Below are positions 1 to 11,299 of a stretch of DNA of 64,000 nt, in pieces (position 1 is the stretch's first letter; each line of letters opens with the position of its first letter). The DNA is from Symbiodinium natans (taxonomy: Eukaryota; Sar; Dinophyceae; Suessiales; Symbiodiniaceae): NCBI GenBank assembly GCA_905221605.1, contig CAJNDS010002277.1:85001-149000 (forward strand). Reading direction: 5' to 3'. The notes beneath the pieces are model-generated. The model was not told the DNA's origin. It did no database searches and was given only the letters and a program-made list of their open reading frames with translations. A program made the translations under genes and the position numbers.

Positions 1-390
1 CGAGGATGAGACTTGGCCGACAGTCCACGTACGTAAACTGGCAAGGTATCAAAAACCGTTTAAACCCTGAAAACTCTGTACGCGCCCCATGCAAAATCAC
101 ATATAAACCCTGCATAAACCCCACATAAAGCGTATGTACCCTCTGTAAACCCCAATCCCCATTGCACCTCCGCAAGCGTGACGCGGAAGAGGAGCAAGTC
201 GCCAGCGGTGCCCGCGCCTGCTGATCCGGCGCTTTGAAGGACAACGCGGCGGAGTGTTTATAAGGGGTTGTAACATAGGACGTAGGACTTTAAGGGTTTT
301 AAGGGTTGAGGGTATAGAGGCTCGCAGCCGACACCTTCCTAGCCAGGTGGGCCACAACTCTAGAAACCAGATCACACACAAACCTCCGCT

Positions 391-475
391 CCCTCAAGCC
401 CTAAGCCCTAAGCCCTAAGCCCTGAGCCCTGAGCCCCGAGCCCTAAGCCCTGAGCCCGAAGCCCTACGCCCTGAC
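391..475. repeat. Degenerate CCCTAAG/CCCTGAG heptamer block
   Basis: About twelve heptamers of the form CCCTRAG follow one another. They are a decayed variant of the CCCTAAA block type, with the last A replaced by G. The stretch 476-920 holds no gene I can support. Confidence 0.7.
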
Positions 476-924
476 TCTAAAGCCTAAGCCACAAAGTCGC
501 GATTAGCCTCTCGATCCCCCAATAGGGCCTGGAACCCTGAACCCTAAAACACTACCGTCCTACTCTCCATCCCAGCAAGGTCTGCCTGCGAGGAGAAAGG
601 CCTGAGCAGACGGCTCGTCATAGAACGTTTCCACAACATAGCCGAATCCGAACTCCTTTCACAGCACAGCGTGTTAGGATTCCTTCTGGGGCTTAGGCCG
701 TTTTGTGCGGGTACGTGGATGTTGTGGGTGTGGTGTGGGCGTGGTATGTGTGCGGGTGTGGTGGGGGGTAGTGTGCGGGGTGTAGGTGCATTTCCGGTGC
801 ATGGAGCTTCGGCAAGCGATTTTGGGCTATAGAGCCCCTTTGCTTCAATTTGGCAGTTCCACCAAGCACGCAGCCCCTTCCCCTAAAAGCCCTCTGCACG
901 ATTTAGGGAGCGGGGTCCCTAAAG

Positions 925-1235
925 CCTAAACCCTAGTCCGAAATTAGGGGTACCTATTGGGGTACGTATTCATTGGTCCTCATTAGAAGGAACGCGCGTA
1001 CTTGCAGGGGTTCATACGATAGGGTCCCTTATTTTCGTAAACCCCCTATATGGTTTGGAGGCGGTGCCTCGTCTTCCCCTCCTCCACGCGTCAGCCTGGC
1101 CAGCGCGAGGTTGTCAAGTAACCCTACTTGGAGTGTCATGGGTAGTTATAAGTAAGGTTGTCAGTACCCTGATTAGAGGTGTAAGTAGAGTTACCATAGC
1201 AAGACCCCATTGTAGCTACCCATGAACCTGCAAGC
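925..1235. repeat. Dispersed element fragments (AATTAGGGGTACC family; CATGGGTAGTT inverted repeat)
   Basis: Positions 937-1045 contain CCGAAATTAGGGGTACC and GGGTCCCTTATTTTCGTAAA, which recur at 11.6-11.7 kb and at 15.0-15.2 kb. Further on, CATGGGTAGTTATAAGTA (from 1138) faces GTAGCTACCCATGAACC (from 1212), so the two ends form an inverted pair similar to the element at 18,879-18,990. No coding signal is seen. Confidence 0.45.
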
Positions 1236-1379
1236 AAGGGTCCATGTACCTAAATAGGGAGTACTCTTGGGCCTTCCTATGTAGGGAATACTTGGGGCCC
1301 AAGTGCACAATGAGGGTTTTAGGGTTTAGGGTTTAGGGTTTAGGGTTTAGGGTTTAGGGTTTAAGGTACATGGACCCTT
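1236..1379. repeat. 144-bp TIR element carrying an internal telomere-like block
   Basis: The left end AAGGGTCCATGTACCT (1236-1251) is the exact reverse complement of AGGTACATGGACCCTT (1364-1379). Directly inside the right end, about 1312-1362, lie seven TTTAGGG units. The structure resembles a miniature inverted-repeat transposable element (MITE) whose interior includes telomere-type repeats. No target-site duplication is obvious. Confidence 0.7.
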
Positions 1380-1774
1380 AGGGTAAAGGGCTTGCCTAGT
1401 AACGTTGCAAACTAGGATTCCCTTCTAAGAAGGACCCCCAATAAGGTAACCCCCCACCCCCCCCCACCTTCGGAAACGCCTTTCTCCATAAAGCCTGCTG
1501 AGGGTTCAAAGGGTTTAGGGTTTAGGGCTTGACGGCTCTCATACATTAAGTATGTGCCCCAAGATCACAACAGGCTGGCAGGGCAGCTGATGACTCCTGG
1601 CAGACTCAGTGTTCCCTCGACCTTAAACCCTAAACCCTGAAGGTTTGAAACTGGGAGGGTTCATCCGAACCCTAAACCCTAAACCCGAAATCTTCAAGGA
1701 CCTACGATATCGGCTTGGAAGGACATGCCCAAACCCGCGTAGTGTGGAAGGCAGTGAATCCAAGAGTTAAAGAA

Positions 1775-2729
1775 AATTAACTCTGAAGTTAATTGACCGG
1801 CATCGGGCCGGCTCGACGCCCCTTAGGTCCAGCACAATTAACTCTCGATTTAATTGCCTGTCAACGTCGCGCGACGTAGCATGCCATGCGGGCAAGCTGC
1901 TCAAGGGAAACAATTAAATCAGGATGTAATTGTTTCTGCTAGACGACCATGATTTAATTGTTCCCCCTACCTTTCAACAAGTAAATCACGATTTAATTGT
2001 TCCCCTAGAGTAATAGTAATAATCATAATGATAGTGATAGTGATAATAATAATAATAGTAATAATAATAGTAATAGTAATAGTAATAGTCATAGTCATAG
2101 TGATAACAATGATAATAAAAGTAGTAATAGTAATAATAACAGTAGTAATAAGAATAATAATAGTAACAATAATAGTAATAAAAAAACAACAAAAATATAT
2201 ATAGCAATAGCAATTAAAGTAATAGTAATAGCAATAAGAGTAATAGGAATAATAATAAGAGTAATAGTAATAACAATAATAAGAATACTAATAATAATAA
2301 TAATAGTCAACGAATAGTAATAGTAATAATAATACGAATAGTAATAGTAATAGTAATAATAATAGTAATAATAATAACAATAATAATAATAATAGCAATC
2401 GTAATTATAAAACGAATAGTAATAGAAAAAAATAATCGTAATACTAATACTACTAGTAATAGTAATAATAATACTAATCGTAATAGTAATAATAAGACTA
2501 ATAGTAATAGTAGTCATAATGGTACAATTAAATCATGATTTAATGGTGCAAATAGGTACCAATCAGCACAAGTCTCTGCTATACCATTAACTCAGGATTT
2601 AATTGTCTTCCAGTCAAACGCAAAGAAACACAATTAAATCTGGATTTAATTGTGTCGTTGGAGGGGACAAGGTATGTCGAGGCAGGTCAAAACCCAACCC
2701 AAACGCAACAATTAAATCAGGATCTGATT
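1775..2729. repeat. Array of nine AATTAAATC palindromes around an AT-rich tract
   Basis: Palindromes of 20-28 bp with CAATTAA arms occur at about 1775-1794, 1835-1856, 1908-1935, 1951-1960 (half site), 1982-1999, 2525-2545, 2584-2605, 2628-2655 and 2709-2729. The best copies (1908, 2628) read CAATTAAATC, two to three bases, then the complement. They are spaced roughly 40-80 bp apart and sit on both sides of the trinucleotide tract at 1993-2520. The array could be a protein-binding array, nested MITE ends or a fragile site; the sequence alone does not decide. Confidence 0.75.
2007..2518. repeat. Imperfect TAATAG/TAA trinucleotide tract
   Basis: About 510 bp are almost entirely permutations of TAA, TAG and CAA triplets on the plus strand. 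Both long minus-strand ORFs here are Tyr/Ile/Leu homopolymer artefacts of this tract. Confidence 0.9.
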
Positions 2730-2826
2730 TTTTTAAACTTCTGGATTCATTGGTTTTCAGCACTTAGAAACTCGAGCTGCAACTCCCAAGCTCGAACCGG
2801 CAACCAGCCGATATGACAGTAGAGCC

Positions 2827-2904
2827 ATAAACCCTAAACCCTAAACCCCAATCCCCAAACCCTAAACCCTAAACCCTAAGCCCTAAACCCTAAACCCTAA
2901 ACCG
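2827..2904. repeat. CCCTAAA telomere-like block
   Basis: About eleven CCCTAAA units, some changed to CCCCAAA or CCCTAAG. The block is in complementary orientation to the one at 1312-1362. Confidence 0.85.
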
Positions 2905-3028
2905 GGGTGTGGGCTTGGGGTTTGTCCGTCCAGGAGCCCATGCCAAGGCACTGCGCCTGTGCTGGGGACCCCCCGCATCCAGCGTTCCCATGCCCTCTTG
3001 GGTTGCAGATGGCTGAAAAGCAAATGTG

Positions 3029-3194
3029 ATTGACTACTGTTTGCTTAAGAACCCCCCCCCCCCCAAAAAAAAAAAAAAAAAAAAAGAGATCATAATCCCT
3101 ATCTATCTATCTATCTATATATATATATATATGTTGCCCTTTATTTGTATATCATTTTTTTTGGGGGGGCGTTCTTAAGCAAATCGTAGTTGAT
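3029..3194. repeat. MITE-like element, TTTGCTTAAGAAC(C)n TIR family
   Basis: The left end ACTACTGTTTGCTTAAGAAC followed by a C run (3034-3064) is inverted relative to the right end, a G run then GTTCTTAAGCAAATCGTAGT (3163-3190). The interior is poly-A, (CTAT)n and (AT)n. The same end sequence recurs at 16,902-16,920, 21,307-21,390 and 27,546-27,656, so this is a dispersed family rather than a chance hairpin. Confidence 0.75.
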
Positions 3195-3420
3195 GGGCTC
3201 CATCTGCTCGGGGTCTGTTGGAACGCATGGCTGCCAGACTGAATGAGCTGTGACCGTCACCAGTGGCCGCAACCCCTAGGGGCCCATGTACCGATATGCT
3301 AATAATATACCTTGGCCCCAAAGCTGCTATATAGGAACCCCTTTAAGGACCAAGTATCTACTGTACATGCACATGGACCCTTTAGGAACATCGACCTTGC
3401 CACATCTACGGGTTTAGGGA

Positions 3421-3960
3421 TTAGGGTGTAGGTTTAGGGTTTAGGGTTTAGGGTTTAGGGTTTAGGGTTTAGGGTTTTGGGTTTTGGGTTTTTGGGTTTA
3501 GGGTTTAGGGCTTAGGGTTTAGGGTTAAGGGTTAAGGGTTAGGCTCGGGGATGCTTCAGGCTGTTTTTGGGACTATCCTGGACCCCCTCAGCCTCGGCCG
3601 GTGATCCGAAGTGCACCCTAAACCTTGTAGGGTTTAGGGTTAGGGTTTTGGGTTTTGGGTTTAGGGTTTAGGGTTTAGGCTTTAGGGTCTAGGGTTTAGG
3701 GTTTAGGGTTAAGGGCTTAGCACTAGCGGTTTAGGGGTAGCCCGAAAACCCTTGAAGCCCCTGTGCACCACGAAAATCCCGGGCTCCTCAGCCCAACAAA
3801 CTGGGCGCGGAGGTTGCCGAAGTCCTCGTCGCCCACGCTCCAGATCCGCACGTCCTGGAACCCTAAACCCTGAAACCCACCCTAAACCCTAAACCCGAAA
3901 CCCTAAACCCTATATAACCCCGAAACCCAGACCCTAAAACCCCTAAAACCCCAAACCGAT
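3421..3960. repeat. Cluster of telomere-like blocks in both orientations
   Basis: TTTAGGG blocks lie at about 3428-3540 and 3628-3718, with TTTTGGG, TTAAGGG and CTTAGGG variants. CCCTAAA-type blocks lie at about 3858-3960. The strand switches within less than 200 bp. Confidence 0.85.
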
Positions 3961-4024
3961 TTTCCGAGGTCTCATATGCGACATGTGCGAAGGTGCAGGG
4001 CTTCTGGCCTCGGGTATTTGGGAG

Positions 4025-4217
4025 GATTAGGGTTAGGGTTTAGGGTTTAGGGTTTAGGGTTTAGGGTTTAGGGTTTAGGGTTTAGGGTTTAGGGTTTAGG
4101 GTTTAGGGTTTAGGGTTTAGGGTTTAGGGTTTAGGGTTTAGGGTTTAGGGTTTAGGGGTTAGGGGTTAGGGGTTAGGGGTTAGGGTTTAGGGTTTAGGGT
4201 TTAGGGTTTAGTACCTG
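4025..4217. repeat. Longest nearly uniform TTTAGGG block of the window
   Basis: Roughly 26 consecutive units cover about 190 bp, nearly perfect except for four TTAGGGG units near 4156-4184. Such low decay suggests a recent origin or ongoing homogenisation. Confidence 0.9.
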
Positions 4218-5560
4218 GGTCGAATTGGGTTGGGGTTCACGGATTGCCAGGCATGACGGCTCTAAACCCTAAGGCTCAAAATGCAATGCTCTCCTGGCGT
4301 TGTTATGGTTTCGCTGATGATCTTTGGTGTGCGATGTCTTGCGGCGAAGCCTAAGGAATGTTGCGTCGCAGCCCGTGCGAAGGCTTGGGGAGCGGTTTTC
4401 TTGTCGGGCAATGGTATGTCGAACCCAACACGGGGCATTTCACAGACAGATCTTCTCAAACCTTGAGCAGCAATCAGAAAGATCCAGAAAGTTGCAGTAG
4501 CAATCATAAAGATCCAACAGGGTTGTAGGGGAGGGGGAAGGGGGGGTGTAAGGGCACATTCCCCAATGACCTTCATAGGCTCCAATCCGGCTCTCTCTTA
4601 GTAGTAGTACAATGGACTCTCTACAGCTCCCTTCCAGCCCCCTACACCTTGGACCCGAAACCCCAGACCCCCTAAAGCCCGAACACTCATTTCATGATAT
4701 GAATAAAAAAACGCAGCAACAGCAACTGACACTAGTATAATAAATTAATCCTAACAGTCCGAACAATAGCACAAAAGTCCATATAACCACCGTAACGCTA
4801 GGTAATGATCACAATCAACAGACAACATGAAAATGAAAACAGCAATATTCACAATATCGAAAACGACAATGGGATTCAAAGGTCGCACTTGTCTTTCAAG
4901 CACTGATTATGCTCGTAAAAGCCGTAGTTGCAATACTAAAAAGACCCTAAACCCTAAACCCGGAACCCTAAACCCCAAGCCCCAAACCCCCCACGGCCTC
5001 CACGGTCGAGCAACAGCACAGCGTGTTGCGATCAGGGCCGATCAGCGTGAAGGATCTCGAGTGCCCAGGTTCACAGGGGTATTTTGGGATTAGGGTTTCG
5101 GTTTAGGGTTTAGGGTTTAGGGGGATTACCAAAGGGGGTACTATAATCCCGATTAGGGACTGTTGGTATAGGGGGGAACATCCCACTGTGTGTTGCTATC
5201 ATTGCCCTGTTCTAGCTCCTAGGAGAGAAAAAGAGCACACTTTCTAGCTTATGTTTATGTAAGAGATTCCTTTGCCCACAAAGCGAATCAGGGCTTGCTA
5301 TGAGCATGATGACGATGCTTCTTAAGAGTATCTTTTTTGACCAAAAGTCTTCATGACTGTCTGACTACTTGCCTGTCTGTCGTGTCTGCTATGTTGACAT
5401 GAGTGCTTCGGGCTGTTGGGTTGAAGGATTTTACTAGAGCTTGAGGTTAAGGACTTGGGGTTGAGCATCCGAATGGTTCTTGGCGAGCTGGTCTACTAAG
5501 TTTGTAGAACCACCCCCTGCAAAGGAGCCCTTTTGTCTATTGTCTCGGGGTTAGCAAGAC
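4218..5560. other. No supported gene; minor telomere-like remnants
   Basis: This stretch has only overlapping short ORFs in opposing frames near 4262-4585 and no domain signal. Small CCCTAAA remnants occur near 4943-4990, and TTTAGGG near 5090-5122. Confidence 0.6.
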
Positions 5561-5561
5561 A

Positions 5562-5985
5562 CCCCCCCCCCCCCCCCCCCCCCCCCCACCCCCACCCCCT
5601 CCCCCCCCTTTCCCCCCCCCCCCCTTTCCCCCCCCCTCCCCCCCCCCCCCCTCCCCCCCCCCACAACCCCCCCCCCCCCCCCCCCCCCCGAAGCCCCTAC
5701 CCCCCGGAGTGATGCCCTGTGAGACCGCTTGATGGCCGGGGAGCCCCCTGCTCCTCCTCGAGCCCCCGGAGCCCCCTGGAGCCTGAGGCCCCATGAGCCC
5801 CCACTCTGACCCCCTAAGCCCCATGACCCCGACCCTTCCCTCCCCCCCCCCATCCCCCCCCCCCCCCTCCCCCCCCCCCCACCCCCACCCCCCACCCCCA
5901 ACCCCCCCCCCCCCCCCACCCCCCCCCCCCCTTCCCCAGCCCCCTACCCCCCTCCCCGCAGAGCCCCCCCCCCTCCCCTACCTAA
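5562..5985. repeat. Two poly-C tracts separated by a CCCC(N)AGCC-rich spacer
   Basis: Nearly uninterrupted C runs lie at about 5562-5690 and 5838-5985, with scattered A, T and G. The minus strand is strongly G-rich and could form G-quadruplexes. The poly-Gly and poly-Pro ORFs across it are artefacts. Confidence 0.9.
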
Positions 5986-7328
5986 ACCCTAAACCCTCAA
6001 CCCTAAACCCCTAAACACTAATGAAACCCTAAGCCCTCAACCGAACACCCAGACCCAAACCCTAAATCCCATGAGGCTCCCTCGGTGCCTTACTTGCATG
6101 CTCTTTGGCCACCCTAAAAGGGCCCCCCCTCAACTGCAAATGTGGATAAGTGTAGCTACCCTACCCATACCCGCAGAAAGATCGACAGACCCTGAGCCTG
6201 AAAACTCCAAAGCCATGAGGCGCTGAACCCTAAACCTTACAGGTTTAGGGCTAAGAAAGTCCAAGGTTATGTGTAGGGTTTAGGGCTGAGGGCTCAAGGG
6301 GACGAAGAGCTTAGGATGGGTGGCGTGAGCTTCGGGGCCTGCTTGAAGGTTGATGAACAGCGGTATAGGGTTTAGGGTTTACGGCTTAGGGCTTAGGGTT
6401 TAGGGTTTGGCGTGTAGGGGTTTCGGGCTTAGGGAGACGTGCCCGCAATGAGGGCGTAACTTCTCAAGCAATTGGCTCCTGCGCGACAAAGGTCGACAGG
6501 CGATCCGAGAAGCCCCGATATTTTCAAGAGCTCGCGGTCCTTCTTCTGGGTTGCAGCATGCATGGTGTTCAGGGTTTGAGACTGCATAGGTCTGGATTGA
6601 TGCAGTTAAGCCAAATCTCGGCCTTCTTGCCCTGAAACATTGCCCTCATGTGAGGGAATTCGGCCCCCCCTTGCGCCATCTATAATCCGTGGACCAGGCT
6701 GGTAGCTCTCGGGGTTTAGGGTTTAGGGTTTAGAGTTTTCGGCTTAGGGTTTAGGATTTTGGGGGCAGGTTCACCCGAAGATATCCCTGCTTGAACGCCC
6801 ACAAAGTAAGGGGGGGTGGGGACGGAGGATTCTGGCCGCTTTCGGCCTCCAGGCTTGAAGCCCTAAACTCGAAATGCTAGAGCCTAAACTCTGAACCCTA
6901 AACTCTTAAATCCCAAGCCCTAAACTCTACAACCATACACCACAAAACCCTACACCCTGAAACCCGAACATCCTAAAACCCTACATTCTGAAACCCTACA
7001 CCCTTCCACAGGACCTCACAAGCCGCGGGCCTCACGCAGTCCTCATTCGGGATGACACCCAGCCTTGAGATGCGCGGCTCTTTGAGGCTTGGCTTTGCAG
7101 GGTCTCATTGTTTAAAGGCTAAAATGAGTTTAGCGCTTAGGGTCTAGGCTTAGGGTTTCTTTGGGGTGGGGCATCAGGAGCTCATAAAGCTACAAGGGTA
7201 AGATCCTGGGCTTTGTGCTCGTTTAAAACAAGCGGGAGCTATGAAGGGGCAGGCCGATGACGGAAGCAAACTACGTCTGGCAGCTTCCACGAGACCGGCC
7301 CGCAGAGCAGTTCAAGGCTGGCCCTACT
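5986..7328. other. No supported gene; decayed telomere-like heptamers
   Basis: Short CCCTAAA or TTTAGGG remnants occur near 5980-6070, 6230-6300, 6365-6415, 6712-6760 and 6860-7010. No ORF of note or RNA gene is visible. Confidence 0.6.
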
Positions 7329-7445
7329 TATGACCTTACCTTACTTCTCCAATAACCAAGGGGAAAAAAGGTTAAACTTTAATATTCCTCGTAAAAAAAG
7401 AAACCCAAAAAGTTTAAAGTTCAGCTAAAGGCGAAGTAAGTTACT
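7329..7445. repeat. Inverted-repeat element (TTACTTCTCC ends)
   Basis: Near 7340 the sequence TTACTTCTCC faces GGCGAAGTAAG near 7430, and inside it TTAAACTTTAA (from 7371) faces AAGTTTAAAG (from 7411). The nested arms suggest a small foldback or MITE-like element. The arms are imperfect. Confidence 0.45.
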
Positions 7446-7767
7446 TAGGAGTACCCGTGAGTCTCAAAGGTAACTTATAGGTTACCCGGTAGCCAGGAAA
7501 GGATCAACCAAGCACCATTGAGGGGGCCGAGATAAGCGTCCGTATACCCAACCCGAACCGCTCCCCCCCAACCGCCGCCCCCCAAAGCCCTACAGCTTTC
7601 AAGCTCAGGATTTTGTGTTCAGAGCTAGCCTACAGGTGTCTTAAGGTGCAGGGACAAGGCTTTGCCAAACGCATTCATTTCGTCCCACACAACACTAAAA
7701 GAAAACCTTCCATGCAATCTGGCAAACCTCTTCGGGGCCAGAGTGACTAGAGTCCCAGTCCGATAGA

Positions 7768-7855
7768 AAGGGTTTAGGCTTTAGGCTTTAGGCTTTAGGC
7801 TTTAGGCTTTAGGCTTTAGGCTTTAGGGTTTAGGGTTTAGGGTTTAGGGTTTAGA
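7768..7855. repeat. Variant array: TTTAGGC units switching to TTTAGGG
   Basis: About eight TTTAGGC units are followed directly by about four TTTAGGG units. The clean change of unit within one array points to local amplification of a mutated heptamer. Positions 7856-8537 hold no supported gene, apart from a C run near 7949 and a copy of the CCCATGTACC...GCTGCTATATGGGAACCCC motif at 8168-8226 that also occurs at 3281-3345. Confidence 0.85.
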
Positions 7856-8537
7856 AAGTCTAAGCCACCCGCATTGCGTCGTCCTCACGTGTCTTTGACG
7901 TGTCCAAGACGACGACGAGATTGTCCTGACATTAAGGCAGCATCCTGCACCCCCCCCCCCCCCCACCCACCCCAAACTAACTACCCTTCTAAAAAGGGGG
8001 CTTAATGTACCTACTGGTATGGTTAAAGGGTACTTGGGGGGTGCTGGTAGGGTTGAAGCGAGTTGAGGGGGTATGGAGTCCACCCCACATTGGTCAGGGC
8101 AGCGGAGGATGCCCCCCCGGCGCGACTCAACGGCGAAAGTGCAGGTAACCGGACTCCTGATCCCTGAAGGCCCATGTACCTACATGGTCTATACCTGGGC
8201 CTAAAGCTGCTATATGGGAACCCCTTAAAGGCCCACGTCTATACTAAATCCTTAGGGCTGGCTCCCAGACTGCAGCTTGGATACACAGGTGCTCCTCCAC
8301 GTTCTGCGAAACCGGGACAGTAAGACTAAAACCCCTCACTCCCACAAATCTCGAGTTTGTTTCTTTTTGAGTACACTTACAACACTTGATTGGCATCTCT
8401 AACATGTGGGAATTCCATCATTTTGGGGGATTTGGGGCGAGGTTGTTCCCGAGGTCCCCGGGCTTGGCGACTGCGGGTCAGGAGATCTAAATACCCTATA
8501 CTCTAAACACTAAGCATGCATCTAGACCCAGGATTAA

Positions 8538-8633
8538 CCTAGGAACCAAAAGCGTACCCTTTTTGGTTTTAGAGGATTATAAGGGAAACCCAACCTAAAG
8601 AAAAGGAAATGAGGGCCCACTCCGGGTCCTAGG
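8538..8633. repeat. MITE-like element, CCTAGGAACC family, copy 1
   Basis: CCTAGGAACC at 8538 faces GGGTCCTAGG ending at 8633 (9 of 10 bases complementary). The interior motif GGGAAACCCAACCTAAAG with AAAAGGAAATGAGGGC is shared with 12,432-12,546 and 23,112-23,165, showing a dispersed family. Confidence 0.55.
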
Positions 8634-8639
8634 CATTCT

Positions 8640-9786
8640 CCCTTCACCCCCACAGCCCTCCTTAACCCGGTACGCTCTGCCTCAGGGCTTAGCTTGGGGT
8701 TAGAACTCTGAAACCTACACGCTGCACTTGCAGACCACTAGTTAAAGCAGAAAGTCCTGTTTCTTCAGGGTATGGGATGCGGTACATGGTAGGTTGCTCG
8801 CTAGGCCCTTTATGAGAGTACCTGTGACCCTTTCTTGCCTACTGCTTCAATCACATCTTGATCAATACGTATGGACCATCACAAGTCACTAGAATCCAAA
8901 GTACAGACCCTGAGACCTCGATGCTTTAAAACCAAGGCTCGGGGGCTAGAGGACACTTCAGGTTTTGGGGTTTAGGGTCTGTTGTGGTAGAAGCCCTGAA
9001 ATTGTCAGATTCGCACCTCAGCGCCCGTCAGCAGCTTATTGCTGTCTGCTGGATGGAAACGCACGTGATTCACCACGTCGGTGTGGCTATCCTGGTGTGC
9101 CGAGTGGCCCATGGACCTACATAGCATGTGCGTGGCCCCCTAGCTACTATACGTATATACGCACATACATACTCGCACCCACCCTGAGCTAAACCCTACA
9201 TAGGTATGACCCTTAAGGTGTTCATGTTGGAGGCTCTCAGATAGAGGGCTTCGGAAGTGTTGGGGTTGTCCCTGAAAATTTGAAGTTGCTTTACGCACCA
9301 TAGTTTGCCCTACTTGCAACTAAGCACAGGCCCACAAGCCCTACCCAGAACCTGCACCAAACCCTCCAAACCCTACCAATATCAACCCATACACCTACAA
9401 GGCCCTACTAACTACCCATAAATCTAAGGTTGGAACCATGGGCCCTTAGTATGGTCCCTTACCCTTGTTTATTGAGATCCGAAGTATGAGTCCTTACTAT
9501 GTTATGTAGAGTGTATATAGGGGCTATATATACCAAGGGACCCAAATTAAGGGTCAATTCTAGGAACCCGAGAATAAACCTTCAAGCAGCTGCAGGGCTG
9601 CTAGTCCTTGAAGACTCGCGTCTGCTTGCCCTGCCCGACGTCAAAGAGGTACACCTCCCAGGTTTGGTTTAGATTCTGTAGGGTTCTAAAGGTTAAAGGG
9701 TTTTTGGGGGTCTTAGGGTTTAAGGGTTGTTGGGTTGAAGGAATGAACGGTTTCCCTAAACACTAAACGCTGAACCTCTGAACCCC
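8640..9786. other. No supported gene; single copy of a TIR seen at 15.5 kb
   Basis: Positions 9437-9462 (CATGGGCCCTTAGTATGG then TCCCTTAC) match exactly, on the other strand, the right end of the element at 15,512-15,655. Otherwise only short ORFs without domain signal are present. Confidence 0.6.
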
Positions 9787-9890
9787 AAGCCCTAAACCCT
9801 AAACCCTAAACCCTAAACTCTAAGCCCTAAGCCCTAAGCCCTAATCCCTAAACCCTAAACACTAGAACCTCTGAACTCTGAACTCTAAAG
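9787..9890. repeat. CCCTAAA telomere-like block
   Basis: About twelve units including CCCTAAG variants. A short TTTAGGG block in the opposite direction follows at 9955-9977. The stretch 9978-10,440 holds a small decayed block near 10,270-10,322 and no supported gene. Confidence 0.85.
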
Positions 9891-10444
9891 CTAAACTAGC
9901 CCTGCAGCAGCCGTTCGAAGTGCCAAGGGCCAGGGGAGCTCGTGGAGCTTCCAGGTTTAGGGTTTAGGGTTTAGGGTTCCATAGCTACAGGGCTTCGGAG
10001 GTAGGGTGATGATGCCCTAAGAACGCCAAGGGTCCCAACTGAAGCTCTGGGTGTTCTCATGGGAGCCTTTATGCTCCCAAGCCTAATTACATGTATTAAT
10101 CCAACCAATTGGTTTAGCCATATTAAATAAACTAATGATATACAATCTGCCCTTTTCAAAGGATACTATGATCTTTAGTTTTTATTCTTGAACCCTGCAC
10201 CCCAAGCATTACAACCCTTACGGGCGCTAGAAAGTGCCGCCGGCGTAGCCCTCTCATATAGGGGCCGACCTAAGTTGTTTAGGGTTTAAGGTTTTGGGTG
10301 TAGCCCTAAACCCTAAACCCTAGCTTCAGGTTGTTTTGGGTTTAAGGGATTTCATATTGGCATTGTAAGGGGAAATCTGGATCATTTGCCAACCTGCACC
10401 AGGGAGGCCCCTCACAACAACCCCCTAAAGCCAAGGCACGGGCG

Positions 10445-10682
10445 TAGGGTTTAGGGTTTAGGGTTTAGGGTTTAGGGTTTAGGCTTTAGGCTTTAGGGTT
10501 TAGGGTTTGTTACACCCAAAACCCTAAACCGGCTGATGGTCGGAAGGGTCCCGAAGCCCTCCCAACGAAAGGGTCCGAGGATGAGCCCTGGCGCGCTTCG
10601 CTCGAGCAACAACCCTGGGGTTTAGGGCTTAGGGTTTAGGGTTTGGGGTTTAGGGTTTATAGGGTTTAGGGTTGGGGGTTTA
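10445..10682. repeat. TTTAGGG blocks with TTTAGGC units
   Basis: Blocks at 10,445-10,508 and 10,617-10,682 are separated by a unique stretch of about 110 bp. Positions 10,683-11,300 contain only short ORFs in opposing frames around 10,870-11,480, and nothing is recognisable. Confidence 0.8.
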
Positions 10683-11299
10683 GCTTCCAACTAGGGTCGT
10701 AGGCTACTTTAACTGGCTATGAGCATAGGTACCCCTGCTTGAGGACCTAGCTGCAACTACCGCATGAACCTTCCAGGCCCCAGAAACCCCACCCTGCCAC
10801 CCTCTCCACCCATGTTAAGGATCCGCCTTGCGCTTGAGTAGCGTTTATGGGGCCCTTTTGCTTACGTTTTGAGGGAAGGGGTTCATGATTTACTGCAAGT
10901 TTCAAATGTGAAACATGGCGCTGGCGTTCTGGCGCCCTTGCACCTCTGGATTCTAGAAGGTCGCGCAGCCTTCGTGCCTAAGCGCACAAAAGATCTCCAG
11001 AGGCCATTCACCCTGAAACGAACGCTGTGCACTTATGCTCCAGGGTTTTGAGGGTTTGGGGTCTGCAAACCTTCCCACCCCCCCGCACATGCTAGAACCA
11101 GCATGTGCGGAAGCACATTGGTTGTTTGGTTGGAGCATTGAAGCCCAGTCGCGCACGATGGACATTTCTGCTGTCGCAAGTTTGTGTTTTTCTCATTCAG
11201 CCAGCACGTGTCCACGAACGCGATGTTATCCAGCAACGGGTATGGATGTGCATTCCTTCGGCCATGCACACGGATCTCGAAGGGAGACGAGGAGATGGA

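Noticed and set aside
1986-2517. Tyr-rich and Ile-rich minus-strand ORFs
   Set aside because: Produced by the TAA/TAG trinucleotide tract.
2760-2825. Possible tRNA or tRNA-derived element (GGTTCGAGC on the minus strand)
   Set aside because: The bases around the T-loop-like sequence do not form a T stem or acceptor stem.
5537-6014. Gly-rich and Pro-rich ORFs
   Set aside because: Produced by poly-C tracts; open on both strands.
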